A stretch of 64,000 nt of DNA from Capsicum annuum (taxonomy: Eukaryota > Streptophyta > Magnoliopsida > Solanales > Solanaceae): assembly GCF_002878395.1 (NCBI RefSeq), contig NC_061120.1, positions 97,018,711 through 97,082,710 on the forward strand, written 5' to 3'. The position numbers were made by a program, and so were the translations under genes. Positions 11,686 through 22,696 of the stretch are shown one piece after another. Position 1 is the stretch's first letter; the number at the start of each line of letters is the position of its first letter. Under the pieces are notes generated by a model, which searched no databases, was not told where the DNA came from, and saw only the letters and a program-made list of their open reading frames with translations.

Positions 11686-11800
11686 GTTAAGATTTATTCG
11701 AAGCTAAAATAATAAGTAAAAAAATATTAATACCCACAATTAATAGATTTCATAAAATAGCAACCTACGAAAATTATTGGGAGGTCAAAATTGGGTGTCA
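11686..11800 (-). repeat. Ogre 3' LTR, proximal part
   Basis: Continues the LTR after the hAT insertion. gatttattcgaagctaaaat...gggaggtcaaaattgggtgtca matches 17380-17492. On the minus strand it starts tgacacccaattttgacctc, a start I know from plant Tat/Ogre LTRs. Confidence 0.85.
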
Positions 11801-11816
11801 ATAGCTGCCCCTTCAT
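11801..11816 (-). other. Ogre polypurine tract
   Basis: On the minus strand, gaaggggcagctat ends at the base before the LTR start tgacaccc. Confidence 0.7.
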
Positions 11817-12362
11817 TGCTTGGGAATGATAAAAGAATTATCGAGCAACGAAAGTTGACATAGTAGACAATCTTGTCCGATCAAGAAAATTATTTGTTGG
11901 AATGGAAGCAACAAGAGGAGTTCTTAAAAATAGTGTGGTCGAGAATTCAATTTTAAGTCGCCCACATATATCTGGTTTTATGAGAATCAGGCCGTGTGTA
12001 GTTTTAGATTTAGGAAGGAACAATATTCCTAAAGAATGTTAATAATAAAGGATGGGCATCAACAACAACATTATGGGTCGATGATAATGGAGAAAGTAGA
12101 ATTTGAAATGACGACATAAGGAGAGGTATGAAAGCAAAAGGTAAGTAAATTTTTTAATTGCATTTGCATAACGGATGAACGAATGGAATGAGATCTCAAA
12201 AGCAGGAGAAAAAATTATTCCTGTTTGTTACACCTTCCTTCGTTGCCTGTGTACTTTCAGTATACTAGACAAAAATGCTAGAGTATGTAGGCCAATAAGA
12301 AATTGTCATAAATATTCAATTATATGAAAATAAAGAAAGCATATCAATTATATCATAGGATT
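11817..12362 (-). other. Ogre 3' non-coding region
   Basis: Sequence between the polypurine tract and the minisatellite. No coding motif was seen on either strand. Confidence 0.5.
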
Positions 12363-12610
12363 GCCCATTGGGCCTCTTGATATAGTGTTGGATCGGCTGT
12401 CAGACTTCTTGATGTCGGATTAGCTATTGGGCCTTTTGATGTAGTGTTGGATCAGTTGTCGGGCTTCTCAATATCTGATTGGCTGACGGACCTCTCAATG
12501 TCAGATTGACTGTCGGGCCACTTAATGGAGTGCCAAATCAACTGTCAGCCTTCTCGATGTCGGATTGGCTGTTGGACTTTTCGATGTTGGATTAGTTGTT
12601 GGTCCTCTCG
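12363..12610 (-). repeat. 27-31 bp minisatellite in the Ogre 3' region
   Basis: About nine imperfect units of the type gctgtcggacttctcgatgt plus cggatt. A longer variant with agtgttggatc alternates with the shorter one and gives a ~58-base higher-order period in the first four units. Tandem repeats between pol and the 3' LTR are a known trait of Tat/Ogre elements. Confidence 0.8.
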
Positions 12611-12942
12611 AGTTGTCGTGGAGTAATTTCTGTCATCTGTACCTGTTAGTCCTACACTCAAAGAAAAATTATGAGTTTGTAAAAAGAGGAAAGGTTGATC
12701 TGTGCCTGTTCCTTGACTGAAGTGTCCTTTTTTTGATGTCTTCAACAACTGATAAGCCTCATTTGGGTTCTCACTTGGGTAGAAAAATAAACAACTTTGC
12801 AATCATATTTTAAAATAGTTGTCATTTGAAAGTAATAAGTAAAACTTATTGTAAAGAATATGAAACATTGTTGAATCATTTACTGTGACATGTTTCGAGA
12901 CAATATAACATCTTATCAGAGCTTGTTCTTTTGTTAAGAAAT

Positions 12943-13110
12943 TTTTGATGAGTACTCAAGAAATTCTACCCAGTACATATTTGACTGTCGCAAAAGACTG
13001 TTTGTAAGAATTTTTGAGGTCATCTCAAAATTCTACCAGTGTCATAGTTATGCCAATGTCATGCCCTTATAGAATCTTTTAGGTCCTCTCAAAAATTCTG
13101 CCCAATTACA
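12943..13110 (-). repeat. ~63-bp tandem repeat in the Ogre 3' region
   Basis: Three decayed copies of a unit containing gaatttttgaggtcatctc plus aaaattctaccagt, starting at ~12945, 13010 and 13072. Confidence 0.6.
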
Positions 13111-13288
13111 ATGCTGATAGATGGGAAATAAGAAAATTTTATTATAACGAGACCGAACTCAATAAGAGCGCCTATGTATCCCTCTTAAATAAGAGTCAGG
13201 TCAGACGTAGTTCCAATTACAATGTAAGAGGGCATAAAATAAATATTAAACATAATATCTCTTAACAACATCTGAATTGATAGTCTTG

Positions 13289-13530
13289 GACTAAACTACG
13301 CCATCTATTTCTGGAAGTATGAGTGCTGCTCCTGTCAAATCTCGATGAACCATGTAAGGCCCTTGCCAATTTGGTGAGAATTTACCATTAGCCTCATTTT
13401 GATGATGAAAGATCTAGTTTAAAAACAATTGCCCCAGTGAGAAGTATCTTGGCTTATCTTCAAAATCTTCAACCTTACTAACAAATTCCTCAGGGATCTC
13501 ATCTTCTTCCATTTCTTCTAGTTCACTTAT
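13289..13530 (-). pseudogene. Ogre pol remnant: pre-RT segment fused to integrase C-terminus
   Basis: On the minus strand an acidic stretch EDEIPEEFVSKVEDFEDKPR (about 13455-13530), which in Tat elements lies just before reverse transcriptase, is followed within ~20 codons by KFSPNWQGPYMVHRDLTGAA and INSDVVKRYYV (13289-13400), the end of integrase. RT, RNase H and the integrase catalytic core that should lie between are absent. This marks a large internal deletion of ~3 kb. The family identity rests on the NWQGPY motif and its position next to the 3' region. It is not functional. Confidence 0.8.
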
Positions 13531-13759
13531 ATTATGTTATATAGTCTCGTTATGTTTCATAGTTTTAGATTCAACATTTTTTTTTAAAAAGTGAGTTTTT
13601 TTAAGAAAGAGAAATAGAGAATAATCTTTTATTAATAATGCTAAAATGTCTCAAAACATACTGTTAAATAAAAAGAAACAAAAAATATAGACTAGCTAAA
13701 ACATTGAGTCTAGCTCCCGAGTAGTCTTTAGTCTATTGTTCTTACTAGGGGCTCCTCTC

Positions 13760-14730
13760 TCCTCATTGATGATGACATGACAATCTTCTTCATTGGTCAA
13801 AAATAGAAACCTCAAGATTTCCAAAATTTCCTCTTTACTACAACTAAGAAACCCAGCAGAGCAGAAAGTCTTATTCAGCGGGGGTAGGGGATTGGATAGA
13901 GGATAATAGTAACCATCCCTAAGTGGCCCTCAGTTGAGGTACTCTTGTGCTGTGCACTCATAACCCAAACCAAAAGTGGTCTTCTTAGGCTGTATCTGTA
14001 TAGGCTCAGTTATCCCTTGCAATCTTTCTCCAAGACCTTTACCTGGTTCTTATCCAAATCTGAGCAACATTCTTTCACCCTTATTCGCTAGGGTCCCCTT
14101 TTAGAAGCCATCTCCTCTTTCCATGTTTTTACCCTTATTATTTGCTTCATCATTACCTTTAGGAATGAAGGCAGTGTCCTATGTTATAAAGAGATTACTC
14201 AATATTTATAATATGATACCCTCATTATTTCACCATCATCGAGAAACCCTACAGAGTGGAAGATTTGGTACAATGATGGAGAAGAATCAAGCATTTTCCC
14301 GCCTTTAATCATCTAACCATCATCCACGTAGCCCAGCCCAAAAATGTCCCTTTTTTTAATAAACTGTATGGGTTCAACTCTCCCTTATAATCTGGTATGA
14401 AGAATCTTATCCTCTTCATATCCTAGCTAATGTAAGACGCGTATAGCCTCAAATGGTTTCTGTCATTTTACACTGATGGGGGTACCCGTTTCACCCTCAA
14501 GGAACCAGATAGAATATTCCAAGTCCACATGTTCATCAGCATTGATCATATATACCTAATGGCCCCAAAAAGGATTGTTGGTGACATTCAATGCTGGGTC
14601 TTTAAATTGAATGGTCTTGGTGTTGATCAAATTTTGAATCTTGTTCTTTAAGGCAAAAATTCCTCAATAAGATGCTCTTTTATCCCAGAATTATAGGCAC
14701 AAATATGATCATGGAGATACCGCACAAACA
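13760..14730 (-). pseudogene. Ogre protease-region remnant with two G-patch-like segments
   Basis: The minus strand encodes two related glycine-rich segments. The one at ~13925-14075 reads EPGKGLGERLQGITEPIQIQ, then KKTTFGLGYECTAQEYL. The one at ~14300-14440 is more decayed: LGYEEDK, GRVEPIQFIKKRDIFGLGY. G-patches bind nucleic acid and occur downstream of protease in several retroelements; Tat elements carry such repeats. At 14460-14640 the frame KTIQFKDPALNVTNNPFWGH resembles the region before the aspartic protease. The frame after the first G-patch ends with LRDGYYYPLSNPLPPLNKTF, also typical. Stops are scattered throughout. No clear D-S/T-G protease triad survives. Confidence 0.75.
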
Positions 14731-16400
14731 TAGTATCAACAAGCACGACAGAAATGGGCGTAATGTTGCTCGCTTCTTTGAGTCATTCATATAATTGAGC
14801 TATGGGTTCCGCTAGAGGGGTGTATTAGTTTTTCTCTAAATTGGCTTTAGGTTTGGGAGTAGGTTGGGATGTTGGAACATGAGCGGGTTGAGATGTTTGG
14901 ACATAAGTCAGTTGTGCATTGTAGACAAGATAGGTAGGGCTTGGGAATTATATGTGCATTTGATATAGCACCGGGGGTTGTAATACGTAAGGAGATGTTG
15001 GGTATGATATTGGAGTTTGTGTTTAAGGTGATGGAGGTGGAGTAGGGGTTTGGTAACTTAGAACGATCTTTGAAGGCTGGGCTACCATCACTGCACCCAT
15101 CTTTTTTTTTTCTCTTCTTTAAGTTCCATCCAGGTTATGAAACCTTATTTGTAGACTCTAAATATTCTAGACTGGTAAATATTCTAGACCGATGATGATC
15201 CTATTTTTGAGACATTCTTCCAATATTTTTCCCACCTTGATGATCTTAGTGAAAATTTTATCAACAACAATTATCATTTTCTCAAGGTATTGTGGCTCTT
15301 ACGCAGGAATGAAATATACTTTCATTTGGTATTTTTCTATTAGGGGCTGAACTCTTCAATCCTCGGACCTCTACCTCATAGCATAATCTCAGAATCACTC
15401 ACTTGGTTTCTTCCTCAAGGTTTTCATATAGAACCAGTTAGGAGTATTGTTAATATCAAATCTAAATAATTCCATAAATTCTGATGCCTTGTTAATCCAG
15501 CCGACCCATTTCTTTACATCTGTTCTATGTACCATTTTAAAGCCTCCCCGATTAGACTTCTCATGAACATCGTCATTCTTATATTTTTGTTCTTTCCAAC
15601 CCCCACCAATTTGTCATAAATGGATGTTCCTTGAGTTCTTCAGTCCTATAGTACAACTCAAATTTTGGAGGTTTGTACCCCTCTGGCAAATCTATATCAA
15701 GGTGAAAACACAACTTTTCACAGCGAGCCCTCTCAATCCTTTACATTCGTCTAGTTGTTTTCATATCTCAATAACAAATTGCACGGTAGAGTCTTTTTTT
15801 GAAGGATCAAATGTATGCTGAGTGTAGGTATATGGGACCATTTTAGCATATAAGGGTTTTAAAGTGTGGTTATCAGATGTATGGTGATGGGATACATTTT
15901 GGATGTTTTGGTGGGTGCTGAGGAGGTAGAGAAGTTGAGTATCTAGGATTTTTACTATTTTAGGTAGGCATACATGGATAGTTTTGGATGTGAGATGGAA
16001 TTTGGGAAGCTTTGGATATTTGGAGAAACTTGGGGTTGTGATGGGGGTATTTGATGACTTGGAGTAGGGATTTGGTATTTAGGATGTTATGAATGTTGTA
16101 TGGTGGGTCAAGAGGGGTATTCAACATGAGAGAAACTTTTGCTAAGTTACATACCTACACCGACTTCTCCTGTAACTCCAAGATCCTTTGCTCTATTCTA
16201 GGTATCATTTTATTCTGTCCAAGAATGCTTTATCCCTTTGTGCTAGTGTCATCTTTGTCCATAGAACTATGTTGATATCCCATTACTTCTTTACCTTTAT
16301 GGCTTACAGGAAGAGGGGAAGGAGAAGGAGAAGGAGGAGCCCCTTATGATTGGGTGTGGTAAGCCACAACGAATAATTGAACCTTTTGGGAGAGGGAAAA
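14731..16400 (-). pseudogene. Ogre gag remnant
   Basis: Minus-strand gag, which would form the virus-like particle. From 15530 down to 15170 the capsid core is recognisable: EFMELFRFDINNTPNWFYMK, LRKKPSE, EKMIIVVDKIFTKIIKVGKI, LEECLKNRIIIGLEY. The next segment (15080-14830) is proline-rich with YQTPTPPPSP and SQPAHVPTSQPTPKP, a linker common in Tat gag. 14820-14640 encodes LAEPIAQLYE and SVVLVDTMFVRYLHDHICAY. Stops and frame changes break it. 15540-16400 is low-similarity glutamine/proline-rich sequence that probably includes the gag N-terminus. Confidence 0.75.
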
Positions 16401-16734
16401 CTAAAAGAACAACAAAAAAAGCAACAAAAGTTAAAAATTAGTACATTAGTGACATGAAAAAGTAAACAAAATAGCACACAATAAGCACATTATTTGACGT
16501 TTCTGATTTTGGGAGCCTTTTTTGAGCTAGAGGTAGGCCTTCCGTTGTTTGAGAGATAAATATACCATAAAATAATGTCATTTGCTCAAAAATAACCCCC
16601 AAAATATTAAAAAATTTATTGAACTAATTTGTCTCATAAATACAAGGAAATCACAAATTCTAAAAATATCTTCTTTTTGGTTCTGTTTCTTGTAGGCTTT
16701 CAGAGCTTTGTTAAAATGATACTCTCAATTTTCT

Positions 16735-16935
16735 TCAAGAGGCAGTGTCCTCTACCGATATTGTCTCATCCCAAAATGTGATACCCGCCTCAATGAGTGC
16801 CCTACATAGGGTGACCTTAATGAGAGATGGAAAGCTCCCCAATGCCTTCCTTACTATGATTTGCCCTTGTAAACCTAAGTCCATCCACCAAAACTCCATT
16901 TGTCTTGACATGCACCAAACAATACAAAACTCCAT
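16735..16935 (-). pseudogene. Ogre ORF1-like fragment (possible plant mobile domain)
   Basis: 66-codon open frame on the minus strand containing VRKALGSFPSLIKVTLCRAL, then IEAGITFWDE. The pattern of a short helix, a leucine-rich stretch and FWD resembles the ORF1/plant-mobile-domain region that Ogre-type elements carry before gag. In those proteins the function is not well established. The start lies very close (~30 bases) to the 5' LTR, which suggests that the usual leader and primer site were deleted. The assignment is tentative. Confidence 0.45.
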
Positions 16936-16963
16936 GATATCTAGGTAAAAGAAAGAAAATTAT

Positions 16964-17492
16964 GATTTGATCTCAGCCGTTGAATCAATCTTGATCAATG
17001 GTTGGGATTAAATAGAATTTAAAAATTAGATTTTTTAGGAAGATGAGTTGGAGATTTTAAAGTGGGTCAAATTTGGCTAAAATTGAAATTTAATTGGGGT
17101 ACAAAAATGACTTAAAATTAAATATATAGGGGAAATTACATGAAATTGGCTGCTATTTTAATAATAATAATAATGATAATAACAGTAACAATGATAATAA
17201 TAGTAACAATAATAATAAAACTACATGTTTGTAGATCACGAGCGTGAATATCAAATAATTAATATCTACAAGTTCCTTAAAAGTATTATATTTAAATTGA
17301 TAGATTGTATATAATATACAAATGATAATACTAAAGTAAAAAATAAATTGTATATTTTCATGTCATAAATGTGACACATCATGATTTATTCAATGCTAAA
17401 ATAATAAGTAAAAAAATATTAATACCCACAATTAATAGATTTCATAAAATAGCATCCTGAAAAAATTACCGGGAGGTCAAAATTGGATGTCA
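16964..17492 (-). repeat. Ogre 5' LTR
   Basis: ~529 bases homologous to 6964-7383 plus 11686-11800 and not interrupted by hAT. On the minus strand it starts tgacatccaattttgacctc. No convincing primer-binding site follows at its inner edge, so it may be truncated there. Confidence 0.8.
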
Positions 17493-18979
17493 AAAGACTC
17501 AACTTCAATGGTTGACAAGGATACACATCCTTATTTTTTGCTGTTCCATGAGATCAGAGATTTTCCTAATAATTGAAATGTTCCACTGGTGCTTTTTTGT
17601 TATTTTTGTTTCTTGCATAATCTTCATTTGAGAATACTTCAAATTTGAAGTCACTACTTCTTGTATAATCCTAAGGAAGTGGTGCCAACAAAATACCAAT
17701 TAATTTTTTTAAAATTTGTAAGATGTGACTCCTTTGAAGCTGACTGATATCTTGCACACTTATATACACTAAACACGACATCTGATCGACTAGCTATTAA
17801 GTATAATGAGGAATCAATCAAACCTCTCTATTTTTATTATTCCACAGGTTTTCCTTCATCATCCTTTTCAAGAGAACAAGTGGAACTCATTGGGGTACCT
17901 AAGGCTTTCGCATTTTCTATGTCAAATTGTTGAATCAGTTCCTTAGTGTTCTTACTTTGGTACACAAAAGTAGCTTTTATTGGATTGATGATTTATAAAC
18001 CCAAGAAGAAAGTTAACAGACCCATCATACTCATCTCAAATTCACTTTGCATACGCTTAGAGAATTCCTCACAAAAAGAACCATTAGTACTACAAAAATA
18101 ATATCATCAACATACATTTGAATGATAAGATTTTTAGAGGAGATTCTTTTAATAAAAAGAGTACTATCAATTTTGCCTCTTGTAAAACCATGTTCACTAA
18201 GAATGCACTTAGTTGATCATACGAAACACTAGGATCTTGTTTTAGATAGTAAAATACTTTAGATAATTTGAAAACATGATATAGAAAATTTGAATTTTTA
18301 AAATCAGAAGGTTGTTTAACAAACTCTTCTTCTTCTTTTATCAAACCATTTAAAGAAGCATTTTTAACAATCATTTGAAATAGTTTGAAACCCTCATGAA
18401 CAATTTATGAAATATGTATTTGAATTGATTCTAATCTAGACACATGAGTTATTGTTTCATCATAGTTGACTTCCTCCTATTGTGAATAACCTTGAGCAAC
18501 AAGATGAGTTTTGTTTCTAATCACTTTTCCATCTTCATTCATCCTATTTCTGAATATCCATTTAAGTCTAAAGATAAAGAAATTTTCAAGTTTGGCATGA
18601 GTGTCCAATATTTTTTCTATTCAAACTTATCTAGTTCCTCTTTTATTACCGAAACCCATTCATCTTCTCCTAGAGCCTCATCAACTTTTGGATCTAGTTG
18701 TGATATAAGAGCAATATTTTTTAGATCCTTTACTAGATACTCTGGTCTGCATTCCTATTTTGGATCAGCCATAATGATTTATATAAGTAATTTGGTTCTC
18801 CTCTCCATTCATTTGGAATGACCGCTGGTCAGTTTGTTCTATAGTCAACTTTGTCTTTGGGTTGATGCCTTAGAAGGAGAAGTGATAACTTGAGGAGTTT
18901 GTCCTTCCGCATCATCAGTACTATTTATTTTCTCAATAATGTTGTGAGACTTATAAAAAAAACATGAACAGATTCTTGA
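17493..18979 (-). pseudogene. Copia H reverse transcriptase-RNase H
   Basis: Minus-strand copia RT and RNase H. From 18979: ESVHVFF, a decayed linker, LKWIFRNRMNEDGKVIRNK, HLVAQGYSQ, YDETITHVSRLESIQ (18600-18400), then an open 94-codon stretch at 18374-18090 with VKNASLNGLIKEEEEFVKQP and HVFKLSKVFYYLKQDP. The YVDD-type active site is degraded to a CMLMILF-like reading. RNase H and RT-connection motifs follow: FEMSMMGLLTFFLGL, TKELIQQFDIENAKALGTPM, then LLGKSLISWNSKK and LSTIEVES, where the Ogre element cuts it. Intact homologues copy RNA into DNA inside virus-like particles. Frameshifts and stops make it inactive. Confidence 0.88.
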
Positions 18980-20543
18980 TGTCATGACCCAAGACTACCC
19001 CCTAGTCGTAACACGATGCTTAGAACCACAAGTGATCCCAATCTAACCCATGAATTGGCATGATACTTGAGCATTTGAATTAAATTGTATAAAAACTAAA
19101 TTTGTTTAGCGAAAATATGATCATAAGGAAATCTGAATAAGTATAATTATGATAAAGTTTACGTCATTATAAAAGTGAAGAAAGAACTTGAATTATATGA
19201 ATGACTCTGACTGACTATCTATGAAACCTCTACTGTACTGACTATAGATAGCTGAGATATGACTCCAATAACCACTAATCAATACATATGAATAATAATA
19301 AGATAGAGAATGTACTACAACTGAATGAAGTCCTTGAAACAAGAGAGCTCATCACCTGCTGGCTGAAAGCTGCAAATTATCTGATTATGATGTGTAGGCT
19401 ACAACTGGTACCTACATTATTAGATAGTATAGCATGTAGACATATATGTGGATAAGTACTTTGGAATGTACCGAGTATATGGAGACATGCACTAAATCAT
19501 AAAAATACTTAAAATATGTTTTAAAACTGAGGAAATAAGTTATTTGCTAAAACATACATTTAAAATATGGCTATACGTGAAAATTGTATATCATAGTGAA
19601 ATTTCAAAATCATGAGCTAAAAACAATTCCGTAATGCTAGGAAGCTGTAGAAGCATAAATTCTCTTGTAAGGCTGAATATATTGTAAAAACTATACTGAC
19701 GATGATGTATGAATACTTAGTCTGAAACTATGTGGTGAAAACTGACATAACTCAAGGATATGAATATCCAAATATTTTGAGCATAAATGAATAAACATAC
19801 AAAACCAACATAACCTATACTAAGCAGATCTGATTTACTGAATGACAGATGATTGGGTGACCGAACAATTGAAATCTAAGTAAATGGATAACTAATGCCT
19901 GTATACTAAGTAGCTGATATATGAATACTGCCTAATTGATATCCAAAAACTAAATAACTAATAACTAAATACTAAATAAGTTACATCTGAATATTGGTTA
20001 ACTAACATCTTTATGCTGATTATCTGATAACTGTACACTAATTAACTGATATCTGAATACTGATCATGTAAAACTAAAATGTACTTGGTCTGAATAACTG
20101 GATTGAAACTATGGGAGGTCTCATGTAACTAACATGTCCCAATCTGAGCTAATTGGGGTCCAAGTTGTAACCCCAATTGGAAAGTTGTTAGTACCTTGCC
20201 ACAAGTACTAACATTGGTTATGTGGATCCACTAAAATAGTATCTCGAAGAAATAGGGAGTCATCCTCAATTGGCAGGTGCACTCATGAGATATATGTCAA
20301 CCCTCAACTGACAGGAAGTCATCTCAAACCTATGTTGGCTTAACTGTAGTATGGAATCATGGTTCAAAGACCTAAAACATGAACATTTTGCATGAACTTG
20401 AACATGGGAATGTCTTAAACATGAGAAGACAATATGATTACATGGGTCAATTCATAATTTAGGGATTTAATATGAAATCAACAGACTATGACAGAAACTT
20501 GCAATTCAAAACTTGAAATAGCTTAATTCACTTAGAAACACTT
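18980..20543 (-). repeat. G3 3' LTR, left part
   Basis: Matches 49112-50984 of the 5' LTR (gactaccccctagtc, catgatacttgagcat, ggagacatg...actaaatcat), with one deletion in this copy near 20325. It ends at the G2 insertion point. Confidence 0.88.
20539..20543 (+). other. G2 target-site duplication, left
   Basis: cactt, repeated at 43104-43108 on the other side of G2. The uninterrupted G3 LTR has one copy (cagtt) at 50985-50989. Confidence 0.9.
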
Positions 20544-22696
20544 TGTAATACCCCATAAAAGTCTTACCTTATTTTAGCTCTCAATTGCATGCATAAGGGG
20601 TCCAAAGCTTAGAAATTAGCCTAAGTGTTGGGACTTAATCATTTCCAAGGCCCCTAAACTTCAATGATTTTATTTTTGACCTTCTCGACCTCAGAATATC
20701 AATTTTATAGTTAATTCATGATCCGGGATGTTAAAATTACATCTCAGGTAGGTTTCAGAATTTTTAGATAAGCATAGGAGTGTGTTTGGGAATATAAAAT
20801 AGTATAGCACCAGGATAAGCCCGTGCCGCACCCTTCAGTGAACCGCCCCAGAGTCTGCGCCGCTCTCTCCAGTGCACTGCTCCAAAACCTGTGCCGCCTC
20901 CTTTTTTATCTATCCAGATTTTGATTCCTTATTATTTATGGATATTTGGATCAATTCCCCTCACCCAAACTCATCCATAACACGAAATTAAGGTCCCCAA
21001 GGAACATCATTTTCCCTATTACTCATAAAATATCTAAAGAAACCTATCTTCTACATCAAGAAAAAATGCTAACCCTTACTCAAGCAATCAAGGATTTCAC
21101 ACTTCAAATCTTAATAAATTCTCAAGAATCATCATGAATTCATATAGTGAGTATGTGTGTTGTTCATCCATGGGTTTCTTTCATCCATGGAGTCCAAGAA
21201 TCCCTTTTTGGTTTTAAATTTTTTGTTTTTCATGTTTAAGCTAAAATATCTCCATGAATCTCTTGTGAATTCAATTACAAGTTATGTTTATAAGTGTTTT
21301 TCAAGTGGGATGAGCCATTATATTTTCTAAATGTTGTAATCTTCACGTTAAATCCCTAAGTTATGATTTTAGTCTTGTAATCATGTTATTATTGCATGCT
21401 TTACCCATTCCCATGCTTAAGTTCATGACTCTCATGTGTTTGATAAAATGCCTAAGTGTTGGGTTTTAAACAATGACCCCTTACTATGGTTTTAAAGCTT
21501 TAATTTTTAATTCCATTCAGTGATGGTGGGTTATGAACACCCAATACCTATGTGATTTACATAAATTCAATTTTTCATGCATATAAATAGGTAATCCATG
21601 AATCTTATCAGTATACTTAGATATTCATATTCATAATGATCACTATTAGTTATATAATAACATTCATTTGAGTTTAGTTTAGTCCAGCACCAGTGCTAGT
21701 TCAGTTGGGAGTAAGATTTAGCACTGAGCAAACCTAGGGATAGGGGATTACCCACCAGTTAGGACTAGGTCCTTAGTAGCAGAACTACGAAGCTAGCGTA
21801 GGGTTATGAGATGTAACCCGCCAGTTTAGGATTGACACTCTCTTAGGGGTCACCAGCTAGTTTAAGACTGACTCCCTAGTCCTTCGAGACATTAGATTAG
21901 TGGATCCACACAACCAGCATTAGTACCCGTGGTACGGTACTGACTCCCTTCCAACTGGGGTTACAGGTTGGACCCCAATTAGCTAAGATTGGGGAATGTC
22001 GATTAAATAATACCTCCCATAGTCTTAGTATAGTATTTCAGTGTATTCTCAGTTCAAGTTTCCTTGACCAAGTGTATAGACTTTTAGTTATTCAATAATA
22101 CAGTTTATAATCTTTCAGATTTTAGACTTATTTTAGATTATAGATTTATGCTTAGTCTTGCTTTCTCAGATGTTACAGTTTTCATGTATTTATTTTTATT
22201 TATCTCATGCTATTCAATTAGTCCTTATTTCATATGCACAGTACCCCAGGTATGGCAGCCTAACCTCATCTCATATACTAGCATATTTAAAGTACTGACA
22301 ACATACTCTTCTTTGTTCTATGATGTCTTATAGAATAGGTTCGAATGCAAAATTTCCCGACCATAGTAAGATAGCTCAATGTAATCATGAAGCCGTAGTG
22401 GAGAGTCCTTATTCATCAAGGATATGTTATTTTTATTAAGTTATTTTAGTATTTTATATTATTCAGTCAATTGGAGTTAGTTGGGGGTCTTTACAATCAA
22501 CTCCTCGGTCAGTTAAATGACTTTCAGAAGTTCAGAAAGTCAGTTAGATAGTCAGTCAGTCACTTTTAAATTTTATTAGATGTTTCGGACTTATGATAAA
22601 TTAGGTATTTAAGTATTCATATTTATATTTCCTTCTCAATTTATGTTTCACACAGGTGTTATGTTCATAATTATTCAGTGCTCACAGCAGGTACCA
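20544..22696 (+). repeat. G2 outer 5' LTR
   Basis: Starts tgtaatacccc and aligns with 31838-34007 and 39000-43103. The last ~80 bases of the LTR are missing because the sequence jumps into the second LTR after the G1 insertion at tacca. Confidence 0.88.

Larger units (their letters stand above)
6964..17492 (-). mobile_element. Tat/Ogre-type Ty3/gypsy element with nested hAT
   Basis: Minus-strand element bounded by homologous LTR copies. The 3' LTR is 6964-7383 plus 11686-11800, interrupted by hAT; the 5' LTR is 16964-17492. Reading the minus strand from 17492: LTR (tgacatcc), ORF1-like fragment, gag, proline-rich region, two G-patch-like segments, an acidic pre-RT segment, the integrase C-terminus, tandem repeats, a polypurine tract and the 3' LTR (tgacaccc). 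Reverse transcriptase, RNase H and the integrase core are missing, so ~3 kb was deleted. The right edge cuts the RNase H of copia H. aaaga occurs just outside both aligned edges (6958-6962, 17493-17497), a possible TSD, but the left edge may not be the true LTR end. Confidence 0.8.

Noticed and set aside
12363..12610. Repeat-spacer pattern that could suggest a CRISPR array
   Set aside because: Units are directly adjacent and imperfect with no unique spacers, in a plant retrotransposon; a minisatellite explains it.
13925..14075. Host G-patch protein gene
   Set aside because: Two copies flanked by Tat/Ogre gag and integrase remnants on the same strand; they belong to the retroelement.
18492..18821. 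109-codon plus-strand open frame
   Set aside because: It is antisense to the copia H reverse transcriptase region (RNRMNEDGKVIRNK on the minus strand).
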